A stretch of 64,000 nucleotides of DNA from assembly GCF_006402735.1 (NCBI RefSeq), contig NZ_CP017174.1, positions 7,482,001 through 7,546,000 on the forward strand. The letters are read 5' to 3'. The notes below the pieces were generated by a model that was not told the origin of the DNA, ran no database searches, and worked only from the letters and a program-made list of their open reading frames with translations. A program made the position numbers and the translations under genes. The DNA comes from Myxococcus xanthus. Lineage in GTDB: Bacteria; Myxococcota; Myxococcia; Myxococcales; Myxococcaceae. Shown one piece after another: positions 27,433 through 36,016 of the stretch. Each line of letters opens with the position of its first letter. The stretch's first letter is position 1.

Positions 27433-28503
27433 GTGTCGTCTTCTGCTGTCGGTTACTGGGTCGCGGACAATCTCGGACGTGTGCTGGGGCCCCTGGCGCT
27501 CCAGGCCCTCCGGGAACTGATTTCCTCCGGACGCTTGAAGGCCGCGGTGCGCGCCTCGCGGGATGGGACGAACTGGGTCGCCCTGCCGGAGCTGCCCGAG
27601 CTGAGCGACTTGTTCGCCAGCGCGCGGCCCTCGCCCTCCCTGGAGCTGCAGCAAGCCGAGCGCCTGCGCGCGCAGATGCGCGCCATGCAGAGCCTGCCGG
27701 CCCACGAAGTCTTCGGCCTCAAGCCCACCGCCAACCTGGACGAGCTGCGTCTGGCCTACTTCCGCATGGCCAAGCGCTTCACGCCGGACCACGTATCCCC
27801 GGACACGCACCCGGAGCTGAAGAAGGTGTCGGCGGAGATCTTCGACTTCCTGTCGCGCCGCATGCGCGACGCGGAGGCCACCTGGACGCAGGCGGCGCAG
27901 GCCCCCCGCCCTCCGCCGCCCGTCGTGCCGGCCGCGCCGCCCCGGCCCCCGCCGGTGGTGCACGCGGCCCCCGCGGCGGTGCGCGCGCCCGTCGTGTCCG
28001 CCGCGCCCCCGCCGCGCCCCGTGCAGGCCGCGCCGGTGATGGCGCGGGCACCCATTGCCCCGCCGCCGCCCGCTCCGCCGCCGTCCGCGCCTCCACCGCC
28101 CGCCCCGGCCATGCGCCGGGCCGCGGCGGCGCCCACCTATTCCAGCGCGGAGTTCGTCGGCCTGGAGCGGCGTTCGGACGACCGCATCCACGCGGACGTG
28201 AAGGTGACGCTGCAGAACGCGGGCATCTTCACCGACCACCGCATCATCAACCTGTCATCGGGCGGACTGTTCATCGCCACGGACAAGCCGCTGCGGCTGG
28301 GGACGCTGGTGGAGCTCACCTTGCGCTTCGATGAGCCGTCCCGGGTGCTGACGCTCCGCAGCTCCGTCATCTGGGAGAACTCGCTGGAGGACGGAAAGAA
28401 CCCGCGCGGCTACGGGTTGCGTCTGAGCCACCTTCGCCCGGAGGAGAAGGAATTCGTTCAGAAGTATCTGGCTCGCGCAAAGGACCTGAAAAAGAAGCCC
28501 TGA
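27433..28503 (+). CDS. GYF-like / J-like / PilZ chimeric protein
   Basis: 356 residues. An N-terminal GYF_2-like module (GYWVADNLGRVLGPLALQ, RELISSGRLKAAV, about 5-60) is followed by a DnaJ-like helical segment (HEVFGLKPTANLDELRLAYFRMAKRF, about 95-140) without an HPD, a Pro/Ala linker about 155-235, and a C-terminal PilZ domain. The PilZ c-di-GMP motifs are present: RRSDDR (RxxxR) and NLSSGG (N/DxSxxG). It may link c-di-GMP to a partner such as the motility or envelope machinery; this is inference. GTG start with AGGGG 7 bases upstream. Cytoplasmic. Confidence 0.88.
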   Translation: MSSSAVGYWVADNLGRVLGPLALQALRELISSGRLKAAVRASRDGTNWVALPELPELSDLFASARPSPSLELQQAERLRAQMRAMQSLPAHEVFGLKPTANLDELRLAYFRMAKRFTPDHVSPDTHPELKKVSAEIFDFLSRRMRDAEATWTQAAQAPRPPPPVVPAAPPRPPPVVHAAPAAVRAPVVSAAPPPRPVQAAPVMARAPIAPPPPAPPPSAPPPPAPAMRRAAAAPTYSSAEFVGLERRSDDRIHADVKVTLQNAGIFTDHRIINLSSGGLFIATDKPLRLGTLVELTLRFDEPSRVLTLRSSVIWENSLEDGKNPRGYGLRLSHLRPEEKEFVQKYLARAKDLKKKP

Positions 28504-28512
28504 GGCCAGGCG

Positions 28513-28623
28513 CTACAGCATCTGTCCCAGGAAGACGGCGCCCGTCATCACGAAGGCCGCCATCACGGCCATGACAGCCTTCAGCTCCAGGTCATCGCGG
28601 TCCATCAGGTTCATGAAGTTCAT
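28513..28623 (-). CDS. 36-residue single-pass membrane protein
   Basis: Small gene with an excellent ribosome site (GGAGG 8 bases before ATG 28623). It encodes a short charged N-terminus MNFMNLMDRDDLELK followed by one hydrophobic helix (AVMAVMAAFVMTGAVFLGQ) and a stop. Met-rich throughout. It lies convergent with the PilZ chimera, its stop 10 bases beyond that gene's stop. Too short for usual gene calling. Function unknown; small membrane proteins of this shape often act as subunits or regulators of larger membrane complexes. Confidence 0.6.
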   Translation of the reverse strand: MNFMNLMDRDDLELKAVMAVMAAFVMTGAVFLGQML

Positions 28624-28742
28624 CGTCGTGCCCTCCGAGTGTTGCCCCTCGCCCTTCCATACGGGGTGCGGGAAAACCCATTGCGTCCGCCGCCGCCGGC
28701 TCCGCTGAAGTTCCCTTGCGGACGGGGCGGTGGACCCAGAGG

Positions 28743-30371
28743 ATGACCGCCGTGTCCACCGCCTCCGCCGAATACCGGCTGCTCGAAGCGATGCCCCTCC
28801 CCACCGCCCTCATCCGCGGTGAGCAGGTGCTACGGGTCAACGCGGCGCTCGCTACCCTGCTGGGCGTTCCGGCGGCGGAGCTGGAAGCCCTGTCACTCTC
28901 CGAAAGCATCCGCCGCTTCGTCCCCGCGGAGCGCGGCTGGGTGGAGCCGCTGTACGAATCCCTCGTCCGGGGTGGGCCGCTGCCCGAAGGGCCCGTGTGG
29001 GTGCGCGTGCAGCCGGCGAGGGGCCCCCAGCGCACGCTGGCCCTGAGGCATGCGCCCGGAGCGCACCCGGACGAGCTGGTGGTGGTGCTGCTGGAGGCGG
29101 AAGCGGAGGACTCCGTGCGGCGCCTCTCGGAGGCGTTGGTGGCGGCCGCCGCGACGATGCTGCGCTGCCGCGACGAGCGGTCGGTGCTGGAGACGGCCGT
29201 GGACGCCATCTACCGCCAGGGCTTCTCCGTGTCCGTCATCCACGTGGACGGCGACGCCTTCCGGTACGGGCCCCTGCGGCAGAACCCCTTCATCGTCGCC
29301 GAGGCCGAGCAGCTCTACGGCATGCCCCTGGCGGACGTGCGCATTCCGAATGCCGCGCTGCCGCACTTCCTGGAGGTGCTCGAGCGGCGCAAGGCGGCCT
29401 TCCACCACGACATGCTTGGCGTGGCGCGCTTCCCGTCTTCAACCCACGGGGGGAGCCCCGTGTGCCAGCTGCATCCGCCAGACATGCGCGGGCTGGACGC
29501 GCCCATCCTCGTGGACGGGCATCCGTTCGGCGTGCTCTCCGTGCAGGGTCCCGCCCTCACCCCCGCGGGCGCCAGCACCCTGGAGCTGTTCGCGCAGCTG
29601 GTGGGCGGCGCGCTGGAGAACGTGCGCCATCACCAGACGTCCGCGGTGCGGCTGGAGGAGGTGTCCCGGCTCCAGGACGAGCTGGTGGCGCGCGAGCGGC
29701 TGGAGGTGCTGGGCGAGGCCGCGGGCGTCGTGGCCCACGAGGTGCGCAATCCCCTGGGCGCCATCCTCAACGCGGTGGCGGTGCTGCGCCGCGAGGCCCA
29801 CCTGGGGCCCACGGGCCAGGCCGCGGTGGGCATGCTGGAGGAGGAGGCCATCCGGCTGGAGGACATCGTCCGGGACCTGCTGGACGTGGTGCGCCCGTTG
29901 GAGCCGCGCCCCCGCCCCGTGCAGTTGGGCGAGCTGGTGCGCCGCGCGCTGGGGCAGATGCATGGCCCGCCGGACGCCCCCACGCTGCGCTTCAGCGTGG
30001 ACGAGGCCGCGGAGACGCCTCCACTCGAAGGTGACGAGACGCTGCTCCAGCTGGCGGTGACGCACCTGGTGCGCAACGCCGTGCAGGCCTCACCCGCGGG
30101 CGGCAAGGTGCGCATGACGGTGGAGCCCGTGGACGGCGGCGTGCGCCTGGTGGTGGAGGACGAAGGGCCCGGCATTCCCGATGTGGACCCGCAGCGCGTC
30201 TTCCAGCCCTTCTTCCTCACCCGCGCCAATGGACGGGGGCTGGGGCTGGCCATTGTCCGGCGCGTGGTGCTGGCACACGAGGGCAGCGTACGCGCCAGCA
30301 GCCGGCCTCGCGGCGGTGCTCGCTTCGAGCTGTGGCTGCCGCGAGCGCCTAGCCGTATGTCTCCCGTTTGA
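28743..30371 (+). CDS. PAS-GAF sensor histidine kinase
   Basis: 542-residue soluble kinase. N-terminal PAS-like region (about 5-60: RLLEAMPLPTALIRGEQVLRV), a central GAF-like domain (about 130-280: LFVILVDGHPFGVLSV-type strand), HisKA with phosphoacceptor in VVAHEVRNPLGAIL, N-box HLVRNAVQASPAGG, G1 DEGPGI, F-box FQPFFLT, and G2 NGRGLGLAIV. ATG 28743 sits directly after AGAGG; GTG 28752 has better spacing and may be the real start. No membrane helices. Orphan: no regulator adjacent. Its last 23 bases overlap the convergent reductase gene. Confidence 0.92.
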   Translation: MTAVSTASAEYRLLEAMPLPTALIRGEQVLRVNAALATLLGVPAAELEALSLSESIRRFVPAERGWVEPLYESLVRGGPLPEGPVWVRVQPARGPQRTLALRHAPGAHPDELVVVLLEAEAEDSVRRLSEALVAAAATMLRCRDERSVLETAVDAIYRQGFSVSVIHVDGDAFRYGPLRQNPFIVAEAEQLYGMPLADVRIPNAALPHFLEVLERRKAAFHHDMLGVARFPSSTHGGSPVCQLHPPDMRGLDAPILVDGHPFGVLSVQGPALTPAGASTLELFAQLVGGALENVRHHQTSAVRLEEVSRLQDELVARERLEVLGEAAGVVAHEVRNPLGAILNAVAVLRREAHLGPTGQAAVGMLEEEAIRLEDIVRDLLDVVRPLEPRPRPVQLGELVRRALGQMHGPPDAPTLRFSVDEAAETPPLEGDETLLQLAVTHLVRNAVQASPAGGKVRMTVEPVDGGVRLVVEDEGPGIPDVDPQRVFQPFFLTRANGRGLGLAIVRRVVLAHEGSVRASSRPRGGARFELWLPRAPSRMSPV

Positions 30372-31239
30372 TGCGCTTGTCCTCGATGCCCAGCGCGTGG
30401 AGGTGGCCCAGCACCGTCTCCATGAAGCGCGGCGTGGAGGGCGTGCGCGTCTCCAGCGCCTTGCGCCGGTCCCACGGCGTAATCGCCGGGCCGCAGGCGT
30501 ACACCAGGCACGTGTCCCGGTCCTGAATCAGCTCCTCCAGCAGGGACTGGTGGATGCGGCCCTTCCGCACGGCGGCGCCGAAGCGCGACTCGTCCGTCTC
30601 ACGGGTGAGCGTGTGCACCACGCGCACGCGGTCCGGGTGCTGGCGCTCCAGGGCGGCCAGCTCTTCGCCGTACAGCACGTCCCCCCACGTCTTGTTGGAG
30701 AAGAGGAAGGTGTGGCGCAGCTTCAGCCCCCGGTGGAGCGCGTCCTTGAGGATGGCGAAGTTGGGCACCGCGCCGGAACCGGCCACCAGGTGGACGACGT
30801 GCCCGGTGCGCTCCTCCACGTCCTCCGGCAGCACGTAGGGCCCCATGAAGGCCATCACCTTCATCCGCGCGCCGGTGAGCCGGCCATGCACGAGGTAGGG
30901 CGACAAGAGCGGCGGATAGCGGGTGAGGCCGGGGATGAACTCCTCGTCCTTCACGGTGATGGCCACCAGCGGCTCGTGCGGCGCGGAGGCGAGCGAGTAG
31001 GAACGCTGCGGCTCCTTCCGCCCCTTCTGCTCCTGGAGGTAGGCCGACAGGCGGCCCAATGCGGGGAACTGGTGCGGGTCGATGTTGAGGAACTGCCCGG
31101 CCTTGTAATCCAGCGGGACTCCGCCGAAATCCAGGAACAGCGTCGCCGTGTCGTGCGTGTCCATCCGCACGTGGTCGACGGTGACCTCGTATTCCACGGG
31201 CTTCCTGGCGCGCGACGCGCGGGCTTCGACCAGACTCAT
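30349..31239 (-). CDS. Ferredoxin reductase-like FAD/NAD(P)-binding oxidoreductase
   Basis: 296-residue FNR-superfamily enzyme transferring electrons between NAD(P)H and a redox partner. FAD-binding motif RSYSLASAPHEP (RxYS, about residues 90-101), Gly-rich FMGPYVLPED, NAD(P) motif LVAGSGAVPNFAILKDAL (about 160-177), and C-terminal YACGPAITPWDRRK (CGP motif). No 2Fe-2S domain is fused, so a separate acceptor is needed. ATG 31239 with GGGAGGG 3-5 bases upstream. Its stop lies within the coding end of the convergent kinase gene. Confidence 0.9.
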   Translation of the reverse strand: MSLVEARASRARKPVEYEVTVDHVRMDTHDTATLFLDFGGVPLDYKAGQFLNIDPHQFPALGRLSAYLQEQKGRKEPQRSYSLASAPHEPLVAITVKDEEFIPGLTRYPPLLSPYLVHGRLTGARMKVMAFMGPYVLPEDVEERTGHVVHLVAGSGAVPNFAILKDALHRGLKLRHTFLFSNKTWGDVLYGEELAALERQHPDRVRVVHTLTRETDESRFGAAVRKGRIHQSLLEELIQDRDTCLVYACGPAITPWDRRKALETRTPSTPRFMETVLGHLHALGIEDKRIKRETYG

Positions 31240-31462
31240 GCGCCCTCCCATAGCCAACCCGCATGGAGGGTGGGAAGAGGGGAAGGAAAAACCGTCCCGC
31301 CCCCCAGTCCCACATGAGCGTTGGCTGTACGACGGCCCGCCCGGCAGGCGAGGCGCCGGGACAGGAGGGGTGCTGACGCGCGACACTTGTCGGAACTACA
31401 TCTGCGGGTGGAGCGTTGAGGGCCTGGGACGACTGCCCCCCTGAGCTAGAGGCGACCGATAC

Positions 31463-32215
31463 GTGCTGCGCATTCTCTTCTTCCTGATGTCGAAGCTGCC
31501 AGAAGGCGCCCGCCAGCAGGTGGTCCGCGCCCTGATGGACGGCGTCTGGGACACCCTGGCGAACGAGAAGGTCCTGGGGCGGGAGAACATCCCGGACCAA
31601 CCCTGCCTCTTTCTCTGCAACCACCTGTCCAACGCGGACGGCTTCACGCTGGACCGGGCCTTCCGGCCGCGCAAGGTCGTCTTCCTGGCCGGAGTGAAGC
31701 TGAAGAGCACGGTGATGACGCGCCTGGCGGCGGAGACGATGGAGACCATCGCCATCAAGCCCAACTCGCCCGACATCGAGGCGATGCGGCGGGCGCTGGA
31801 GACCATCAAGGCCGGCAAGTCGGTGCTCATCTTCCCGGAAGGCGCGCGCAGCCGCACGGGCACCCTCACCCAGGCGAAGAAGGGACTGTCGCTGATTGCC
31901 AAGCGCGCGGGCGTGCCCGTGGTGCCAGTGGCGTTGCAGGGCACGGAGAAGCTGATGCCCATCAACGACTCGGACATGGGCGGCGAGCGGCTCTTCAACG
32001 CCGACGTCTTCGTGCGCTTCGGCCCGCCCTTCCGCGTGGAGGCGCTGGAGGCCGAGGTAGCGGGCGCCGAGGACCCGCGCCAGGCCCTGGTGGATGCGAT
32101 GATGCGCCGGGTGGCGGAGCTGCTGCCGCCCGAGTACCGCGGCTTCTACGCGGATACCCCCGCTCCCGCGGCTCCGGCCCCGGACTGGGAGCGGCCTTCC
32201 GCCCCCGCGCCCTGA
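31463..32215 (+). CDS. 1-acyl-glycerophosphate acyltransferase (PlsC family)
   Basis: 250-residue acyltransferase making phosphatidic acid or a related acylated lipid. Catalytic motif CNHLSNADGF (NHxxxxD) at about residues 52-61, glycerol-phosphate motif FPEGARSRTGTL about 132-143, and VPVVPVALQGTEKL. One N-terminal hydrophobic stretch may touch the membrane. The C-terminal 20 residues are Pro/Ala-rich. GTG 31463 is used; ATG 31487 is an alternative. Followed 34 bases later by an RNA methyltransferase gene. Confidence 0.92.
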   Translation: MLRILFFLMSKLPEGARQQVVRALMDGVWDTLANEKVLGRENIPDQPCLFLCNHLSNADGFTLDRAFRPRKVVFLAGVKLKSTVMTRLAAETMETIAIKPNSPDIEAMRRALETIKAGKSVLIFPEGARSRTGTLTQAKKGLSLIAKRAGVPVVPVALQGTEKLMPINDSDMGGERLFNADVFVRFGPPFRVEALEAEVAGAEDPRQALVDAMMRRVAELLPPEYRGFYADTPAPAAPAPDWERPSAPAP

Positions 32216-32249
32216 ATGAAGCATTGCGGCGCGCGCCGGGACGCGGACA

Positions 32250-33401
32250 ATGGACGCTCCCGTGACACGCGCCCGCACCGACGAACAGCTCTTTGTCTCC
32301 ACCCTCCCCGGCCTGGAGCCCGCCCTGGAGGCAGAAGCCTCCGCGCTGGGCTGGAAGCCCCGCCGCGTGGACGGCGGCGTGGAGCTGGAGGGCCCGGCCG
32401 GCCTGCACCAGGACGCCAACCTGCGCCTTCGCTGCGCCAGCCGGGTGCTGCTGCGCGTGGGCCACTTCCGCGCGGGAGACTCCGACACCCTTTCCGACCG
32501 GCTGGCCGAGTTGGACCTGTCTCACGTCTGGGATGGCCGCTCGCCACCGAAGCTGTCGGTGAGCCTGAACCGCTCCCGCGTGCCAGGGCCCGACGTGGTG
32601 TTCTCCGCGGCGGCGTATGCGTGGAACGTGCCCTCGGTGGAGCGCGCGGGGCCGCTCGATGAAGAGGGCGGAGGCCTGGGCCTGACATTGCTGGTGCGGG
32701 TGGATGGCGACGCGTTCACCGTGAGCGCCGACACCAGCGGGGATGCGCTGCACCGCCGGGGCTACCGCCAGGAAGTGAGCCGCGCGCCCCTGCGTGAGAC
32801 GCTGGCGGCGGGCATCCTCCGGCTGGCGGGCTACGACGGCACGCAGCCCCTGGTGGACCCGATGTGCGGCTCGGGCACCTTCCTGGTGGAGGCCGCGTGG
32901 ATGGCCATGCGCCGGGCGCCAGGACTGCTGCGCGCCTTTGCCTTTGAATCCTTCCCCTCCTTCGATGCCCAGACCTGGGCCGGGCGCAAGGCGCGCGCGG
33001 AGGCGGACGCCCTGCCCGCGCCAGGGGCGGCGATTCATGGCTACGACATCAACGCGGGCTCGCTGGGGACGGCGCGGCGCAATGCCCGGCGCGCGGGGGT
33101 GACGCTCACGCTGGAGCGGCAAGACGCGCGGACGCTGAAGGCCCCCGTGGAAGGCCCGGGGTTGGTGGTGGTGAATCCGCCCTATGGCAAGCGCGTGGGC
33201 GAAGCCGAAGACCTGCCCGCGCTGTACCGGGCGCTGGGGAACACGCTGCGCCAGGGCTTCGCGGGGTGGCGCGCGGCGGTCATCCTTCCGGATGAGGCGC
33301 CGCTGATGAAGGCGCTGGGACTGGCGGGGGCGACGAGCCTTCCAGTGCGAAACGGCGGGCTGCGGTGCCGGCTGCTGCTGTCGGGACCGGGGGTGACGTG
33401 A
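32250..33401 (+). CDS. RlmL-like RNA (guanine) methyltransferase
   Basis: 383-residue class I SAM-dependent methyltransferase with an N-terminal THUMP-like region (about 15-160), HRRGYRQEVSRAPLRETLAAGIL, SAM motif VDPMCGSGTFLVEAAWMA (about 200-217), GYDINAGSL, and the N6/N2-methylase catalytic motif VVNPPYGKRVG. This layout matches the RlmL/YcbY and Trm14 families that methylate guanine N2 in rRNA or tRNA. ATG 32250. The RlmK domain of E. coli RlmL is absent, as is common outside gammaproteobacteria. Target site cannot be told from sequence. Confidence 0.9.
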   Translation: MDAPVTRARTDEQLFVSTLPGLEPALEAEASALGWKPRRVDGGVELEGPAGLHQDANLRLRCASRVLLRVGHFRAGDSDTLSDRLAELDLSHVWDGRSPPKLSVSLNRSRVPGPDVVFSAAAYAWNVPSVERAGPLDEEGGGLGLTLLVRVDGDAFTVSADTSGDALHRRGYRQEVSRAPLRETLAAGILRLAGYDGTQPLVDPMCGSGTFLVEAAWMAMRRAPGLLRAFAFESFPSFDAQTWAGRKARAEADALPAPGAAIHGYDINAGSLGTARRNARRAGVTLTLERQDARTLKAPVEGPGLVVVNPPYGKRVGEAEDLPALYRALGNTLRQGFAGWRAAVILPDEAPLMKALGLAGATSLPVRNGGLRCRLLLSGPGVT

Positions 33402-33572
33402 GGCCCCGGCCGCCGCCCGCCGCGGCGTGAGGGATGCGAGCCCCGAGCCGCTGCTGCATCGGCGCGAGCGGCACGAGGCTCGGAGCCGCTGCCACCTCGG
33501 AACGAGGTGCGCTGACCTGAACGCGCGGCCCCCTGGCCTCCAGGAAGAGGCCAGGCCACAGGGCCCCGGCAA

Positions 33573-33842
33573 ATGCGCCACCGTGAGCGGCGAGGCACCC
33601 GAACCGGCAACAACCTGGACTGGTACCTGGAACGACGCGGCGGGAACGCGGACCACACCTTCATCATCACCCAAGGACTGGCTCCGGATGCCATCACGGC
33701 GAAGTACGGCGCGCCCCGGGACGTGCTCCACTGCGATGCGTTCGAGGTCTTCCTCTACGGCAAGGACCTGGATGCGCCGATGCGCGCCGGCTTCGCGGCC
33801 GAGACAGCCGAGCGAGACGGCACCCGCGCCGGCCCCCCATGA
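33573..33842 (+). CDS. Small hypothetical protein (89 aa)
   Basis: Frame with strong GC3 bias between 33609 and 33800 and protein-like sequence (LDWYLERRGGNADHTFIITQ, DAFEVFLYGKDLDAPM). The first about 12 residues are Arg-rich and look like non-coding translation, and the ribosome site is poor, so the true start is uncertain and this may be the tail of a lost longer gene. No family recognised. It ends 50 bases before the RluA-like gene. Confidence 0.45.
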   Translation: MRHRERRGTRTGNNLDWYLERRGGNADHTFIITQGLAPDAITAKYGAPRDVLHCDAFEVFLYGKDLDAPMRAGFAAETAERDGTRAGPP

Positions 33843-33892
33843 AGACGGCCGTCCGGATGCGCCGTGCCGCCGTGCCGTGGTAACGCGGGCAT

Positions 33893-35572
33893 GTGGAAAC
33901 CTGGTTCACGCCCTTCGAGCCGAAGCCCCTCGCGGACGAACTCCCCGGGCAATTCCCAAACCCCTTCGACGAGGGCGCGCCCCACGCGCTGGCGCGCCGG
34001 GCGGCGGAATGGCTCCAGAGGGAACTCCGGGAAGGCCATCTCGCGCCTGGACTTGCGGCCTCGTGCCTCGACACGTCCGAGGGTGGAAAGATGTTCGGCA
34101 TCCTCGTGGTCCAGGCGCCTGACGGACGTGTCGGATTCCTCCGCGCCTTCTCGGGCATGCTTGCTGGCCGATGGGACCTCCCCGGATTCGTGCCTCCCCT
34201 CTTCGCCCGTGACGAGCGCGAACGACTGGAGCCCGCGGGCGACGCCCTGGTGAAGCGCCTGATGGCCCGTGAGGCGTCCTTCCGCCAGTCCCCCGAGCGC
34301 GCCGCCGTCCTGACCGCGCACGACGCGCTGCAAGCACGCCAGACCGAGGCCCGCGCGGCGCTGCGCGCTACACACGACGCCCGGAAGAAGCAGCGCCATG
34401 CGAGGCGCACGGACGTCATGGCCTCGGACTCGCTGAGTGAGGAGGCGAAGCGAGCGACGCTGCATGCGCTCGACCAGGAAAGCCGGGGGGACAAGGCGGA
34501 ATTGCGGAGACTGGAGGCGGAACACGACGAGGCGCAGCGGGCGCTCGCGCCCCAGCGGGCCCGCATGGAGCGGCGGCTTCGCGCCATGGAGCGACTGCGG
34601 CGCATCGTCTGCCGTGCGCTGATGAAGCGCCTGCACGACACCTACGTGGTGCCCAATGCACGAGGAGAACACCGTTACCTGCGCGGCCTCTACGCCAGAG
34701 GCGAGCCCCCATCGGGCGCGGCGGACTGCGCCGGGCCCAAGCTTCTGGCACATGCCCTCAGCCAGGGCTTCCGTCCGCTTGCGCTCGCCGAGTTCTGGTG
34801 GGGTGCTCCTCCTCCCGCGGGAGGCCGGGCCGCCGGCGCGTACTACCCCGCTTGCAAGGACAAGTGCGGGCCGCTGCTGCCGTACATGCTGGACGGTCTC
34901 CCTGTCTCCGCGCCCCGGCCCTTCACGGTGCCCGTGCTGCCGTCACGAGGGCTGGACATCGTCTTCGAGGACGAATGGCTCGTGGTGGTGGACAAGCCGG
35001 AGGGCCTGCTCTCCCTGCCCGCGAAGGACGTCTCGGTGGAGGACTCCGTGCTCGCCCGGCTGCGCGCGCGATCTCCGGAAGCGACGGGGACGATGCCCGC
35101 GCACCGGCTCGACCTGGACACGTCGGGGCTGCTCGTCGCGGCGAAGGACGCGCGCACCTACACGGCCTTGCAGCGCCAGTTCGCCGGGCGCGAGGTGTAC
35201 AAGCGCTACGTCGCATGGGTCGAAGGAAACGTCCGGGGCGAGCGCGGCACCATCGACTTTCCCATGCGCGTGGACCTGGACGACCGGCCCCGGCAGATTC
35301 ATGACCCCGTGCACGGCAAGCCCGCGGTGACGGAGTGGCACGCGCTTGAACGCAGCCACGGCCGCACGAAGGTGGCCCTCTTTCCGCTCACCGGGAGGAC
35401 ACACCAGCTGCGCGTTCACGCGGCCCATCCGCTCGGCCTTGGCGCACCCATCGTTGGCGACCGCCTCTATGGCCACCCGGGTCCCCGATTGCATCTGCAT
35501 GCGGAGGCCCTGTCGTTCCAGCACCCTGTCACGGGACAGCGCATCACGCTGGAGCGGCCGGCGCCCTTCTGA
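33893..35572 (+). CDS. Fused RluA-family pseudouridine synthase
   Basis: 559 residues. The C-terminal about 230 form an RluA/RsuA-type synthase: VVVDKPEGLLSLPAK, catalytic Asp in PAHRLDLDTSGLLVAAK, YVAWVEG and LTGRTHQLRVHAAHPLG. The N-terminal about 320 residues are an extra region with a long charged coiled coil (about 145-235, AELRRLEAEHDEAQRAL) and a Cys pair in ACKDKCGPLLPYML just before the catalytic domain. Similar long RluA proteins are known in other bacteria; their target is unclear. GTG 33893 is used; the overlapping ATG 33891 is out of frame. Confidence 0.9.
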   Translation: METWFTPFEPKPLADELPGQFPNPFDEGAPHALARRAAEWLQRELREGHLAPGLAASCLDTSEGGKMFGILVVQAPDGRVGFLRAFSGMLAGRWDLPGFVPPLFARDERERLEPAGDALVKRLMAREASFRQSPERAAVLTAHDALQARQTEARAALRATHDARKKQRHARRTDVMASDSLSEEAKRATLHALDQESRGDKAELRRLEAEHDEAQRALAPQRARMERRLRAMERLRRIVCRALMKRLHDTYVVPNARGEHRYLRGLYARGEPPSGAADCAGPKLLAHALSQGFRPLALAEFWWGAPPPAGGRAAGAYYPACKDKCGPLLPYMLDGLPVSAPRPFTVPVLPSRGLDIVFEDEWLVVVDKPEGLLSLPAKDVSVEDSVLARLRARSPEATGTMPAHRLDLDTSGLLVAAKDARTYTALQRQFAGREVYKRYVAWVEGNVRGERGTIDFPMRVDLDDRPRQIHDPVHGKPAVTEWHALERSHGRTKVALFPLTGRTHQLRVHAAHPLGLGAPIVGDRLYGHPGPRLHLHAEALSFQHPVTGQRITLERPAPF

Positions 35573-35836
35573 CCTCGCGTATCTCGACCGCCAGCCTGCG
35601 CCGCACGAGGGCGCCGCGACGCCCGGAGCACCATCGACGCGGGCCCTGGGTGAGAGGTCCCGACCTCGCTGTTCGAACGCGCCGCCCCCTCTGCGCATCC
35701 ACCGTTCCCGGGCACGCGAAGCAGAGCCCCTCCCTGGGGACGCCCCCCTCAAAGGCGGTGACTTCAATGAGGCGTGCGTCCCTGTCACTGCCCCGGTGGG
35801 GCCCCCGCTATCAGCGCGAAGACCAGCACCTGGCGA

Positions 35837-35986
35837 CCGCAGCAGGCAAGGCATGCGTCCTGACCAGCGAGGTGCCAGGCCGCATCGCTATTACAGGCGC
35901 CCGCATTCATCCCGGGCCGCGCACCTGGACACCACAGGTGGCGATGTGCGGAGCCTGGCGCCACGACAGGCCGCGTCGCCATGGCA
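35837..35986 (-). repeat. Decayed tandem copies of a cysteine-rich gene tail
   Basis: Two diverged copies of the last about 60 bases of the gene at 36017-36289. Copy 2 (35931-35986) retains the coding for CHGDAACR but has a four-base deletion that shifts the frame before HIATCG. Copy 3 (35837-35895) is in frame (CNSDAAWHLAGQDACLACCG) but two Cys positions are lost. The spacing from the intact gene is 95 then 91 bases, so the array has a period near 93 bases (31 codons). Spacers between copies are also alignable. The rest of 35573-35836 shows no gene. Confidence 0.6.
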
Positions 35987-36016
35987 GACGCCCGCGTTCA
36001 GCGCGCGACGACGTGC

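Noticed and set aside
27900-28130. GC-rich low-complexity stretch as a possible repeat element
   Set aside because: It codes in frame for the Pro/Ala linker of the PilZ chimera.
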